64,000 nt of DNA from Bolinopsis microptera (GCF_026151205.1 NC_087083.1:1862501-1926500), one strand, 5' to 3'. Positions 42,531-52,311 are shown, counted from the first letter of the stretch. Made by a program: numbers and translations. The notes: generated by a model from the letters alone, not told the origin.

Positions 42531-43204
42531 TCAAAACACAAAACTTTGTAATATACTGTTTCTGTATGAGATTTGAATAACGTTACTGTAATGTTTCAAA
42601 TTATATTTTAAATGTTCAAATGCTCAAATTATTTGTTATATGGACACGTTCATTGAAGTTTGAGGATATTGGTAAATTTCTAAAATAGCGTTTTCGACGA
42701 TAGTGGCTTAATTTTAGCATCTATTAATCTAGCGTGTTCATAAGTTCTGAACATTAGCCACATGACCCATACTCCCATATGCACTGCTCAGAAATAAAAT
42801 GTATTGCTTTTAGGCACTATAATGTAAAAAATGTCACATTTTTGTGACATTGTTTACCATAGCTGCCCAATTATCATTCCTTGGTCTGATATATAGTAGA
42901 TTAGGTCAATCTAACAATTATGATACAACATTGGTTAAAGGGCACGGATCGAACGGCTTTAAGGCAATATTTCGTAAACTTTGTCACACTCAGAATACGA
43001 TACCTCTTTTCTACTGTGAGGTGTCATCAAAACCTTTTCAACTCATTATTTGATGGTTCTTCTGCCAATCATAGCCCTAAAATATGTTGTTTTGAAAAGT
43101 TAGCAAATACATGCACTTGGTTATTGGGAAATGATGTAAATTCTGTCACATTATATGGAATTTGAAATTCTGGGTGAATTTCCGAAATCATTTATATCTG
43201 ATTT

Positions 43205-43435
43205 TGGTTTGGAAGGCGGGAAAACTCTATATAAGGACGATACACGGATACAGTTGATATAAGTATAGGGCAGTTGATGTAAACATCGTCACAAAATGAT
43301 ACGACATCGTGAATAAGTTAAATTTTGCGGGAAACCTCTATATAAGGACGATACACGGATACAGTTGATTCAAGTATAGGGCAGTTGATGTAAACATCGT
43401 CACAAAATGATAAGACATCATAAAGAGGTTAAATT
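43205..43435. repeat. 111-bp tandem pair
   Basis: 'ctatataaggacgatacacg' at 43227 and 43338; both units share gggcagttgatgtaaacatc and gtcacaaaatgat. The last word is the inverse form of the TGTGAC motif. Confidence 0.9.
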
Positions 43436-43437
43436 TA

Positions 43438-44860
43438 TGTGACGAAATTCACATTTCTTGCCCCTATTTTGAAGAACCATACCTCGGTTAGAATTCAATA
43501 TTCTTCCAGGAATTGTTGGTTGGTTATTATTTATCAAATTAGAACTCAAGTTTAACAATGCTGAGTTTAATTTTATTATGTTACTGAAATGTGACGAAAT
43601 TTACTTTTCCTGCCCCAACAGTATAATTTCAATGTGATGAAAAATTGGCATGGGTTTCTACATTTCTTGTATTAATCCATTCCGATTATAATAAGGACTA
43701 TCGGTATGAAAGAAAATCTATCTAAATTTTAAAATTACGTATGTGACGAAATTTACATTTCTTGCCCCTATTTTAAAAAACCATACCTCAGTTAAAATTC
43801 AATTTTCTTCCAGGAATTATTGGTTGGTTATTGTTCTGCAAATTAGAACTCAAGTTTAACAATGCTGAGTTTAATTTTACTAAGTTACTGAAATGTGACG
43901 AAATTTACTTTTCCTGCCCCAACAGTATAATTTCAGTGTGATAAAAAATTGGCATGGGTTTCTATATTTCCTGTGTAAATCCATTCTAACTATAATAAGG
44001 ACTGTTGATATGAAAGAAAATCTATCTACTAACTAATGCAAGGGCTGATGTGACGAAATTTACATTTCTTGCCCCCTATTTTGAAGAATCATACCTCGAA
44101 TAGGATATAATTTTACTTTATCACCATACCTATGTCGATAAACTAGTTATTTTGCCAACACGGAGCAAATAAAGTTATAATATTTTTTTTGTGACGAAAT
44201 TTACAAATTTTTACCCTGTTCAGGTGTTGAAATTTATCCAATGTTAACATATCACTGCCATATAATAATTTATATGACCGGCGTATGGTTGAAATATTGT
44301 TAATTGATCCATCGTACGTAATATAGGGTGTTTAAGTTGGTATACTAATATTTACTCAATTTCACACATGTTGAGATATCATACAAATTTATGTGACTAA
44401 ATTTACCTATTTCTGCCTTCTGTATTTGTATTTGCCTATAACAATGAAATATGTGAACAATTCCAAACACATTCAGCTCACAAAATAATGCTAGACTATT
44501 CGGCATTTCTTGTCAGGATGTCATAAACATCCCTCATATAAATTTCTTAAATGTGTGACGGAGTTTACACGGTGCTACCATTTAACGAAAAAAGTCGCTA
44601 AATATGTAGATAATAGTCATATACAGCTATTCTATGAATTGGAAATTCGAAAATTTGGTCAAACACGGCAACAAGGGGTCCATATAAACTCCGTCACATT
44701 TTTATAGTGTGACAAAGTTTACAACTCACTGCCGGCCGCATTTAAGCGATATCTTATCGTCTGATAAAGAAATCGTTATGCGACAAAGTTTATCTAGAGG
44801 ATGAAACGATTATCCTAACCATTGAGGGTTTAAATAATTTTATAGTGTGACACATTTTAC
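43438..44860. repeat. 152-bp satellite with A-B-A-B-A dimeric order
   Basis: TGTGAC motif starts at 43438, 43590, 43742, 43894, 44049 and 44190, then more loosely at about 44393, 44557, 44709 and 44849. Units 1, 3 and 5 share 'catttcttgcccctattttg'; units 2 and 4 share 'cttttcctgccccaacagta'. Basic period 152 bp, higher-order period 304 bp; later units diverge. Confidence 0.93.
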
Positions 44861-44931
44861 ATCATCGTGCCATTTAGTAAGGTCACTAATATTTACCAAT
44901 ATCCTCAAACTTCAATGAACGTGTCCATATA

Positions 44932-45097
44932 GTAGTGTTGAAAGTATTAAAACAGGTATTATAGCAGAAACCCGTATAACCTTAAAATAGTGTCAAGACT
45001 CAAGAGACTAAAATAATTATTACCTATTCAATTCGCGTTTTTGACACCACTTGGCCGGGGTCCAAATTTTGTAGTATACATAATAAGCAGTTACATC
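44932..45097. repeat. 105-bp dispersed repeat and left flank of LINE-B2
   Basis: About 44966-45070 matches 50484-50585 (cccgtataaccttaaaatag; tcaagagactaaaataatta). 45080-45097 (ataataagcagttacatc) is the displaced half of the hairpin repeat found at 47877. Confidence 0.85.
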
Positions 45098-47461
45098 GAA
45101 CCTACTCGTGCTAAGTTTTACCTCCGAAAAAAGGAATACAGGGCTCAAGTTCGATCCAAAAAAGGCGCATATCTCTTTCAACTGAACGAGAAAATAAACA
45201 ATGGCAATGACATTAACTGGTCTGCTCTGAAAGATCTCTCGTCCTCCTGTAGAGATCCTGAGACATTCGATCTGTACGATCTATTTGCTTTTCACAAATT
45301 CTTCAACGACCTCTACAACCAAAAGTGCAAGGATCCATCCCACCGTGAACTTCAAGCCCACAACGCAAGCAATGATGGGAGCAGCCACCCTGACCTACCA
45401 ACTGAAGTGGAAAATCTTAACATGGAGTTCACTCTACAAGAGCTTGAAAAGGTGATCAACAAACTCAAAAACAACAAGAGCGTATCACTGGACCTAATAT
45501 CGAACGAGATGCTCAAGAACTCCAAACTTTGCCTAAGGAAAGTTCTTCTCAAGTTGTTCAACGGCTGCCTGGAACAGGGGACTTACCCATGGAATTGTTC
45601 GATAACCACCCCTCTCCACAAGAAGGGCGACAAACAGAACCCTGACAACTACAGGGCGATAACTGTTGGAAGCTGTCTAGGGAAGCTATTTGCTTCTCTT
45701 CTCCTTGAAAGACTTATCGACTTCCGCAAAGTTATCTGCCCCGATTTCCCCCACCAACTTGGCTTCAGAGCTGGTGCACAGTGCTCGGATCACATCCTTA
45801 CAATTACCACAATTATTGAGAAATACACGAAAAAGCTCAAAAAGAGAGTGTTTGCTTTTGTTGACTACCGGAAAGCGTTTGATACGGTGTGCAGAGAAGC
45901 ACTCATGTATAAGCTCAATCACCTTGGTATCGGAGGGAACTTCTTCGCTTGCCTTAAGAACATGTACAGCAACTCGGTGACCCGCATCAAACTGATCCAA
46001 AAACTATCGGAGACCATTGATGTCACCATTGGAACAGAGCAAGGGCATCCAATGTCTCCTGAATTGTTTAAGATATACATCTACGACCTCTCCATCTATC
46101 TAGCAGCCCTAGAAGATCTCTCTGTCCCTGAACTTAATGGCTTCCCAGTCAACCACCTGCTCTGGGCCGACGATCTCATCCTTTTAGCTCTTGACCACCA
46201 AAGCCTTCAGAAAGAGCTTAACTGCCTAAATGATTTTGCAAACAAATGGGAGCTATCTATCAACATTGATAAGACTAAAATAATGGTCTTCAACTCAAGC
46301 TCGCGGGTGCTAAACTGCTTGTACGGGTTCAAGCTTGGACAGCTCGACATCTCTCCAACAAGGTCCTACTGCTATTTAGGTATCCAGCTCAGCCTCAATG
46401 GATCTTTTAAATGCGCCATGAACGAACTGAGGAAGAAGGCGCTTCGAGCATTCTTTTCGATAAAACGCATGGTAGACACCAGAGCTCTGACCACCAAAAC
46501 CATGCTAAAGCTAATTGACTGTCTGGTGAAACCGGTAGCAACTTACGCCTGTCAGATATGGCTACCCTCGACTCACCTCGTGAAAGAAATGGCGCGTGAA
46601 CCCAGCCAAAGACACAACCTATCAAAAGTTGCAGCAAAAGACACTCTTGAGACAACACACCTCAAAATGCTCAAATGGGTACTGGGTGTGCACAAGAAAA
46701 CTAACAACAACTTCTGTTACGGGGATACAGGAAGGATGCCCTGGGCCCTCTCAGTTCTGCCACAATGCCTCAGATACTTTAGAAGACTTTCCGGAGCTTC
46801 TTCTGAGACGAACAGTGTCAATTTTTTAGTATCTCAAGCGTTTCAGGAACAGAAAAATCTTAACCTCTCCTGGCACGAGAAACTTAGCTCTGTGGCTCAT
46901 TATGAAACAGAAGCAGCTCATGGCACCATGAGGGATGTCTTTATCAATGACTGGAGGGTGGACCTGGGATCGCAAACCAAGATGCTGTTCTACAACAAAA
47001 TCAAGGAGGAATTTGGAGAAGAGCAGTACCTCAATCTGAAGAGCAGGCAATTCCGAACGAATACAGCTAAAATCCGCTCCAGCAGCCACGACCTGATGAT
47101 AGAAAGAGGGCGTTACACGAAGGAGGCCGGAGTCTGGCCAAGAGCATGCAGATTCTGCTGCGATAGGGATCACGTTCTCGGCTTCGAATACCTTCCCTTC
47201 TTTGAAGGCACGATTATTGAAGACGAGGAACACTGCCTTACTGAGTGCCCCATGTACCACTCAGTACGATCTTCTCTCTCAGATGACCTTAAAGGGCTTT
47301 TACTTCTCAGGAACTACAAAGACATGATGAATTCAGCCCACATAGAAGAACTGGGCAAGTTTCTCAGCAGCTGTCATCGCATCAGAAATCCGAAAAAGAC
47401 ACCAACATCGTCTTCCACTCGATCTAACACATCCGGTAACGATTCCGAGTCACTGTCTTAA
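45098..47461 (+). CDS. LINE-B copy 2 ORF2 (RT and C-terminal finger), open
   Basis: Frame open from the element edge to 47461, about 787 codons; the preceding open bases are flank. Blocks: PLHKKGDKQNPDNYRAITVG; HQLGFRAGAQCSDHILTITT; FVDYRKAFDTVCREALMYKL; GTEQGHPMSPELFKIYIYDL; catalytic LLWADDLILLALDHQ; SYCYLGIQLSLNG; a finger CRFCCDRDH and EDEEHCLTECPMYH. The endonuclease is lost by 5' truncation. High similarity to 38497-40903 without its two stops. This is transposon protein, not a host enzyme. Confidence 0.92.
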   Translation, partial: EPTRAKFYLRKKEYRAQVRSKKGAYLFQLNEKINNGNDINWSALKDLSSSCRDPETFDLYDLFAFHKFFNDLYNQKCKDPSHRELQAHNASNDGSSHPDLPTEVENLNMEFTLQELEKVINKLKNNKSVSLDLISNEMLKNSKLCLRKVLLKLFNGCLEQGTYPWNCSITTPLHKKGDKQNPDNYRAITVGSCLGKLFASLLLERLIDFRKVICPDFPHQLGFRAGAQCSDHILTITTIIEKYTKKLKKRVFAFVDYRKAFDTVCREALMYKLNHLGIGGNFFACLKNMYSNSVTRIKLIQKLSETIDVTIGTEQGHPMSPELFKIYIYDLSIYLAALEDLSVPELNGFPVNHLLWADDLILLALDHQSLQKELNCLNDFANKWELSINIDKTKIMVFNSSSRVLNCLYGFKLGQLDISPTRSYCYLGIQLSLNGSFKCAMNELRKKALRAFFSIKRMVDTRALTTKTMLKLIDCLVKPVATYACQIWLPSTHLVKEMAREPSQRHNLSKVAAKDTLETTHLKMLKWVLGVHKKTNNNFCYGDTGRMPWALSVLPQCLRYFRRLSGASSETNSVNFLVSQAFQEQKNLNLSWHEKLSSVAHYETEAAHGTMRDVFINDWRVDLGSQTKMLFYNKIKEEFGEEQYLNLKSRQFRTNTAKIRSSSHDLMIERGRYTKEAGVWPRACRFCCDRDHVLGFEYLPFFEGTIIEDEEHCLTECPMYHSVRSSLSDDLKGLLLLRNYKDMMNSAHIEELGKFLSSCHRIRNPKKTPTSSSTRSNTSGNDSESLS

Positions 47462-47876
47462 GGACATTTTAACTACCCCAGTGGCCCTTAAACGAGTGTT
47501 CGAACTGTTTTCATTTGGAGTTACAGTTGCATAATTTACGCCCGTCTTTGAGTTTGTGTGTAATCTTTCCTGATAGTGTATTTTTGACTTTTGGAGTAAT
47601 TTTGTGAATTTTATGAACCATTCCTGCATAATTTATTACCTTGTCGGTGCATTATCCACTTTAACCAGGTTAAATTATTATATTTGATTTTATTTCTTTT
47701 TCGTTCAGATTGTAGTGAAGTTAATTTTTTAAACGTGTTTTGGGTCTTATTTATGATTTTCTTTAAAATTATCTTATTTATTTCATTGATGTATTGTCAC
47801 GACGGGTTCGTTAGTGTTCCCCCTGACTATTTAAGTTTAATTCCAGTTTAATTACAGTTTAATTCCAGTTTAATTC
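45098..47876 (+). mobile_element. LINE-B copy 2, 5'-truncated
   Basis: Inserted in the hairpin repeat: left flank ...cagttaCATC (to 45097), right flank CATCactgcttataatg (from 47877). The empty arrangement is seen near 34454. It ends in (A)GTTTAATTCC units (about 47833-47876), as LINE-B1 does. Confidence 0.88.
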
Positions 47877-48125
47877 CATCACTGCTTATAATGTGATAAC
47901 ATTATTTTCACAACTTTGAGTTGTGAAAATAGTCCAACTCGTCAAACTCGTTGGTTAAAACGAGTTATAATCCGAGGTTTGACCGAGGGATATAACTCAT
48001 GTTATCATATTATAAGCAGTGATGCAAATGCATTCTCTGATGATCTACGAAATGATGCTAGCGAATGCAGCATTTACATCGGAAATTAACGACCGATAAT
48101 ATTACTACATATTACATTCCAGAGT
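47877..48125 (-). repeat. Dispersed repeat with terminal hairpin, copy 2
   Basis: ATCACTGCTTATAATGTGAT ... ATTATAAGCAGTGAT followed by a flank shared with 34202-34290 (tctgatgatctacgaaatga). An inner inverted pair cacaactttgagttgtg is also present. Confidence 0.85.
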
Positions 48126-48664
48126 CAAACTTTCTAGAGGACACATCCTTATCTCTTAAAATTGTTACAGGTCGCTGAGATGTTGCTAATTATTTTAAAT
48201 TGGTTAAATAAGCTCAGTGAAGCTCACACTCACACAAAACTGGCCACAAATGTTTGACTACTTGTTATTGACATTCTGTGAAATTTTGAAGCAAAAATAT
48301 TTATAGTGGATGTCCTTGCTGTACGGCAAGTTAAACAAGGAACTGAAGCTACTAGGTTCCGTACAGACTCAACTCTGCACCCGTGTCAATATGTTCATTA
48401 TATGCAAGCCTCTTGATTTATAAGTAATGGCACTTTCTGTTTTAAAAATAATTAGCAACATCTCAGCGACTAAGGATGAACCAGGGAGATAACTATTGTT
48501 ACCTCCTATTTACCTGTTAATCACAGCCTAAATGTTGTACCAGGGAGATAACAATAGTTATCTCCCTCCCAGTTATTGCACCCCTATTTAATGCATTATA
48601 TTAGCGTAAACAAGAGTGAGATAACAACTTTTACATTATGGACAGTTACACACTGATCATGAGA
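48126..48664. repeat. Intergenic with AGGGAGATAAC inverted motif
   Basis: CCAGGGAGATAAC at 48481 and 48539 and its complement GTTATCTCCCT at about 48556. The pair around 48539-48567 forms a short hairpin. Such motifs are frequent in mollusc genomes (recalled knowledge). No gene. Confidence 0.6.
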
Positions 48665-48811
48665 GAATGGTACTTATACCCCACCTAAAAATGGCGCACC
48701 TGATTTTGTGTATAATTACATATGTTAACCCTAATTAGTGGTGATTTTTACTAATGCGAATTGTTAATTGTATCCAATAACCCTAATTGAGTGTGTTTAC
48801 TCCTCATTAAC

Positions 48812-49622
48812 AGATGAACATGAAATTGGACTGGTACAGGGGTTTGGAGCCTGTCCTCGCGCTAGACCCATGTTTCTCTACCGATCATGTCACAGCCTAC
48901 CGCACACAAAAAACAATCACTCCAAGTTAATTTTCGAAAGAAACCCGAGTATCACAAAACCACCAAAAGAGGACTTTCTTATTCACAACGGTTTCAAGAA
49001 ACGAATTCCTCCGCAATCAACACAACCCATCTGGAGTAAAATATTCACACCACACGTCATTACTAAAACTTTGAAATGTAGCTTTAGAGAATATTGGGGG
49101 TCTTGTATCAACACTTCTCGGAAATTAGAATTCTATCGTGACCTAAAATCCAAATTTAACAAAGAGTATTACCTAGACAGTGTCATTAAATATGCAGACC
49201 GTGCTAATATCACAAGACTGCAGATCAGTGCACATCGACTCGAAATTGAACTTGGCCGATATAATCAAACTCCTCGTGATGAGCGAATATGCTCCTGGTG
49301 CAATTTAGTCTTAGGTTCTGGTATTATTGAGAATGAAGATCACTTCCTTAACCATTGTGATCTTAACGCTGCATCGAGGCGAAAAGTCCTAGACAAGATC
49401 CAGTCACTCATATCAAATCCAATCAAACCATCTGCGACATCTTATTCTGTTCACACTGTCATCCCTGGAGCAAACGTCCTCAAATTCATCAGCAACAACA
49501 GTGAAATCATTGAATTAATCACGAACGAAAGTCAAGTCCACCTCACGAGAGTCGTTGCTAGATTTGCCACTACGTGTTTTAACAACCGCAAGAACTTCGT
49601 CGACTCTCTGGCCAATACATGA
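48812..49622 (+). pseudogene. LINE-A copy 2, ORF2 C-terminus
   Basis: Begins MNMKLDWYRGLEPVLALDPC in one frame. A deletion in 'cgcacacaaaaaacaatc' (LINE-A1 has 'cgcacactcaaaaacaatc') shifts the frame near 48908, after which the rest reads SKLIFERNPSITKPPKEDFL to the end, including the finger CSWCNLVLGSG and EDHFLNHCD. No catalytic RT motifs are included. Stop at the same place as in LINE-A1. Confidence 0.85.
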
Positions 49623-49881
49623 ACACTGAAAATCACTGTACCAGCGCTTTTGTTTCTTTTCGCGCAACAACGAGTGCAAAGTGGCCTGGCTCAATACAAG
49701 CATTACAGCATTATCAAGGCGACTGTAAACAAAATATTTTGTGTCAAAATCTTTATTTTTCACTTTTAGTTTAAGTTATATTAGTATAATAAATTCAAAT
49801 CTTATGATATTGTTATTATCTTAACAGTTACTATTGTAGCTCAAGATTTTAAATTTATATTCCTTGTATTCCTTGTATTCC
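48812..49881 (+). mobile_element. LINE-A copy 2, 1.07 kb, 5'-truncated
   Basis: Flanked by TTAAC (48807-48811 and 49882-49886). Matches LINE-A1 from about 7831 to its TTGTATTCC-type tail. The unoccupied sequence is preserved at about 35380-35400. Confidence 0.92.
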
Positions 49882-50077
49882 TTAACATCTTACTATATTT
49901 AAAGCAAGACGATATATATGGATATATGGATGGATCCGTACCATTTTACTGACACCACGGCATCAACTTTAACGCGACTTTCTGCAAAAACCGTAAAAGA
50001 TGTACAACTAAAACTTTTTTGACTGGGTGTTATCTATCAATAGCTGGCGCTATCTAGCGCCAAAAATAATTGGTTAC

Positions 50078-50197
50078 CTTCATCATCGCTTGAGATAGCC
50101 ATCCAGGAAATTTCACCCGAGGAACTGTCCTTGAGGTCGATTCCTTTTCGCAGAGTGAACTTTTTGGATGCGGTCTCGTATGTGATACCTCCACAGT
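50078..50197 (-). CDS. PAN/apple-like module, exon b, copy 2
   Basis: Same 120-nt exon as 35589-35708, at a constant offset of 14489, with acceptor tcctactag and the same weak GTAACC donor. No difference in the encoded residues was seen. Retention of an open frame and splice sites in both copies could mean recent duplication or constraint. Confidence 0.5.
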
Positions 50198-50334
50198 CTA
50201 GTAGGAGAAGGTGGCATTTAAGGTGAATTGATATTTTACCAGTGATTTTGCATATCTTTTGTGTATTAAATTTCAAGATAACCAATTAATTTTCTAATTT
50301 ATCATCAAATAATTAACTGCAAGTTTGAACTGAC

Positions 50335-50439
50335 CGGATCGTTTGAGACATTCGCTCTGAGCCTTCAGAAGACTGTCATATTTGGCGTTTCCTGCGCTGT
50401 AGCCGCTCAGATATTTACCAGCGTTCTTGCTCCAAGTCC
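50335..50439 (-). CDS. PAN/apple-like module, exon a, copy 2
   Basis: Counterpart of 35843-35947: acceptor ttccag, then GGACTTGGAGCAAGAACG. The first codon base pair differs (GG versus TG), and one internal codon differs (aacgcc for acagcc). Donor CCG|GTCAGT. The intron to exon b is 4 bp longer than in copy 1. Confidence 0.5.
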
Positions 50440-50483
50440 CTGGAAGAAAATATTTTCATTACCTCAGGCATTATATTTATAGC

Positions 50484-50590
50484 AGGGACCCGTATAACCT
50501 TAAAATGGTGTCAAGACTCAAGAGACTAAAATAATTATTACCTATTTAATTCGCGTTTTTGACATCACTTGGGGGTCCAAATTTTGGGCT
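50484..50590. repeat. 105-bp dispersed repeat, copy 2
   Basis: Matches 44966-45070, including 'gggtccaaatttt' at the right edge. It lies between PAN exon a and the right inverted repeat. Confidence 0.8.
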
Positions 50591-50647
50591 CTAGAACACA
50601 AAATCAGGTGCGCCATTTTTAGGTGGGGTATAAGTACCATTATGTAA

Positions 50648-50740
50648 CTCTAATTAGTCAGTCACTAACTCTAATTAGTTAGTCACTAACTCTAATTAGT
50701 TAGTCACTAACTCTAATTAGTTAGTGACTAACTGTATATT
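50648..50740. repeat. 24-bp tandem repeat (TAATTAGTTAGTCACTAACTC)
   Basis: Four units of about 23-24 bp; partly palindromic because TTAGTCACTAA reads alike on both strands. Followed by a hairpin GGCATCTGTTA/TAACAGATGCC at about 50760-50787. Confidence 0.85.
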
Positions 50741-50788
50741 TTTTATAGGGTAAATTTTAGGCATCTGTTACCTTATAACAGATGCCTA

Positions 50789-51290
50789 TAACACTGCTGA
50801 CGAGGTGCTAGGAACTATACCTCCAAAAAAACACAAATCCTTCAGTACTGATCCTGAGATCGCTGAACTGTCACTTGAACGCAAGCAGCTGATGATTGCG
50901 AATATGCAGAACAAATCCCCGACAAACAGGAAGCATGTCAAGACCAACATCAACCAGCTAAGACGTAAGATCACAAAGAGACTCAGAGACATCAACAACC
51001 GCAGTGCTGACACACTCGTCGAAGAGATCAACAACACAGACGACGCCCGGAGATACTTTGGAGCCTCTAAGATACTCGCCAAAGGATATGTTAGACCAGC
51101 CCTAACCGTCCACAACTCTGCTGGGAATATCGCAGGTACTAATGAGGAGAAAGCGAGGATTATTAAGGAGTACTTTGAAGCTGAGTTCAACGACGCCGAT
51201 GAGCCTTCCCTTCCTTCCTTAACCCCTCATCTAGCCTTAACAGTCCCATCACCGTTGCAGAGATAGAGAGAAATGGGCCATACCTTGGGT
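50789..51290 (+). mobile_element. LINE fragment: linker between endonuclease and RT
   Basis: Open to 51266. It reads RKQLMIANMQNKSPTNRKHV, RRKITKRLRDINNRSADTLV, DDARRYFGASKILAKGYVRP, LTVHNSAGNIAGTNEEKARI and EYFEAEFNDADEPSLPSL. This is the basic helical linker plus the 'new sequence / plus end' block that precedes LINE RT domains. No catalytic motif. The family differs from LINE-A, -B and -C. Confidence 0.65.
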
Positions 51291-51404
51291 TTTGGAGCTC
51301 AATTTTGCTTCCTGAAGGTCTAAATTGTGTAACACTAACAGGCTAGTTTCGAAGTTGAAAATCAAAAAGTTGCACATGTGAGGACACGCCCAAATCTTTT
51401 TAAT

Positions 51405-51577
51405 CTATTACAATTGCAAATGAATGGGAAAAGCGAGCGACCGATTTCATTCTCGGTATAATCAATTTGCATATGCGGACGGTAATTATTCGAATTAATA
51501 TCATTTCCTTTTGCTTGGGAGAGAGAGACACTGCATGTTGCGGTCCACTCTACCCATGATTATGGGTTTTGGTCAAA
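51405..51577. repeat. Single arm of the foldback family (diverged)
   Basis: Matches the right arm of 25482-25995: gggaaaagcgagcgaccgat, tccactctacccatgattat. About 51268-51404 matches 26486-26620 in inverse. The arm lies immediately downstream of Ly6-like exon 2. Confidence 0.85.
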
Positions 51578-51605
51578 TAAATACTGACAAATTTATATAT
51601 CCTAC

Positions 51606-51837
51606 CTGGTACGATAAGTTCGTTACACAAGCCATAGTTGCATGTTTCAATTGCACAGGCATAATCCTTCAAATCGTCCAAAGCATTTTCAAATTCAGAT
51701 TTTAATCCCCTACATTTATCCAATTCTGATGACACATCTGCCGCCTTCATACATTTATAACTTTTCTTATAGCTGAACCTGTTACCCTCATAGAAGGTCG
51801 TGGCAAGAGATGCGCACACGTCTTTTCCGGTCGGACA
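51606..51837 (-). CDS. Ly6/three-finger-like protein, exon 2
   Basis: Acceptor tgtcttttctcag before 51837; in phase 0 with exon 1. Reads CPTGKDVCASLATTFYEGNR, CMKAADVSSELDKC, then YACAIETCNYGLCNELIVP. The closing C-N pair (LCN) is the hallmark end of Ly6/uPAR folds. Seven cysteines here plus three in exon 1 give ten, the usual number. It ends CCAG|GTAGGA (51606/51605), a plausible donor, so a third exon (perhaps a GPI-anchor signal) is expected leftward but was not found. If unspliced, the frame continues 18 codons into repeat sequence. Members of this fold act at the cell surface or as secreted factors; the target is unknown, and nothing here indicates a toxin. Confidence 0.75.
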
Positions 51838-52182
51838 CTGAGAAAAGACAATTTTATTATTTACCACCATATTTTCACATATAAATCAATCAATAAGCAT
51901 ACATTCAAATAAAGAATACCCAACTAAATTTTGGCCCTAGATGCTTAGATGGTAACATACTATAGGGGTCGTTCACATATTACGCAATCACATTTTTACC
52001 ATCCCCCCTCCGTAATCAGTTTTACACATAGCTATTGTATCAAGATTACACTAGCGTAATCATTTGGAAACCACCTCCCCCTCTGCTGATTACGTAATAT
52101 GTGAACGACCTCCTATTATAAATAGAATTGAGTGGAATATCAATAAATCCATACGTTAGCAGCTAACTGGCTATAAGTATAC
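51838..52182 (-). other. Intron 1 of the Ly6-like gene, with a TIR MITE
   Basis: 345 bp, GTATAC donor and CAG acceptor. It contains an element (about 51965-52111) with ends GGGGTCGTTCACATATTACG and CGTAATATGTGAACGACCTC. A related right end occurs at about 54062-54097. Confidence 0.75.
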
Positions 52183-52311
52183 CTGTTGAACGCTGTATTT
52201 GGTACAGGCATTTTTAACCCCTGATTTCAAATTTTCGTCCAGGCATTTCCAACAAGTAAGCGATTGAGCTCGTGCCACCATTGCCACTATTATAGCTATT
52301 GCTATATTCAT
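52183..52311 (-). CDS. Ly6/three-finger-like protein, exon 1 (signal peptide and first cysteines)
   Basis: 43 codons from ATG at 52311: MNIAIAIIVAMVARAQS, a signal peptide, then LTCWKCLDENLKSGVKNAC. The CxxC start right after the cleavage region is typical of Ly6 folds. The donor CAG|GTATAC falls between codons. An AT-rich TATA-like stretch (about 52335-52345) lies 25-35 bp upstream of the ATG. This ATG is the first in frame, and no upstream frame continues. Confidence 0.78.

Larger units (their letters stand above)
42639..44929. mobile_element. TA-flanked TIR element, 2.29 kb, packed with satellite repeats
   Basis: 39-bp perfect terminal inverted repeats beginning TATGGACACGTTCATTGAAG. TA on each side (42637-42638 and 44930-44931) fits a mariner-type target. 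No transposase frame. The interior consists of tandem repeats built around TGTGACGAAATTTAC. Non-autonomous. Confidence 0.88.
48665..50648. mobile_element. Segment bounded by 42-bp inverted repeats, containing LINE-A2 and PAN exons
   Basis: The left end (ggtacttataccccacctaa ... ggcgcacctgattttgtg) and right end (cacaaaatcaggtgcgcc ... taggtggggtataagtacc) are inverse complements. The interior from 48708 matches the segment at 35293-35985, except for the LINE-A2 insertion. The boundary repeats are absent from that other copy. No target duplication was found, so transposon status is inference. Confidence 0.6.

Noticed and set aside
43438-44860. CRISPR-like array (regular repeats with spacers)
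   Set aside because: Units of about 152 bp are similar along much of their length, with A/B alternation. This is eukaryotic satellite structure within a TIR element, not short identical repeats with unique spacers.
45041-45097. N-terminal extension of the LINE-B2 protein (MTPLGRGPNF...)
   Set aside because: These codons lie in flanking repeat sequence left of the insertion point and are not part of the LINE.
50805-51266. Host gene of unknown function
   Set aside because: Composition and phrases (LTVHNSAG...EKARIIKEYFEAEF) match the linker before LINE RT domains; better read as a LINE fragment.
51606-52311. Three-finger toxin gene
   Set aside because: The cysteine pattern shows the Ly6/three-finger fold only. 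Ten cysteines and the LCN end are common in ordinary cell-surface and secreted proteins; nothing points to a toxin role.
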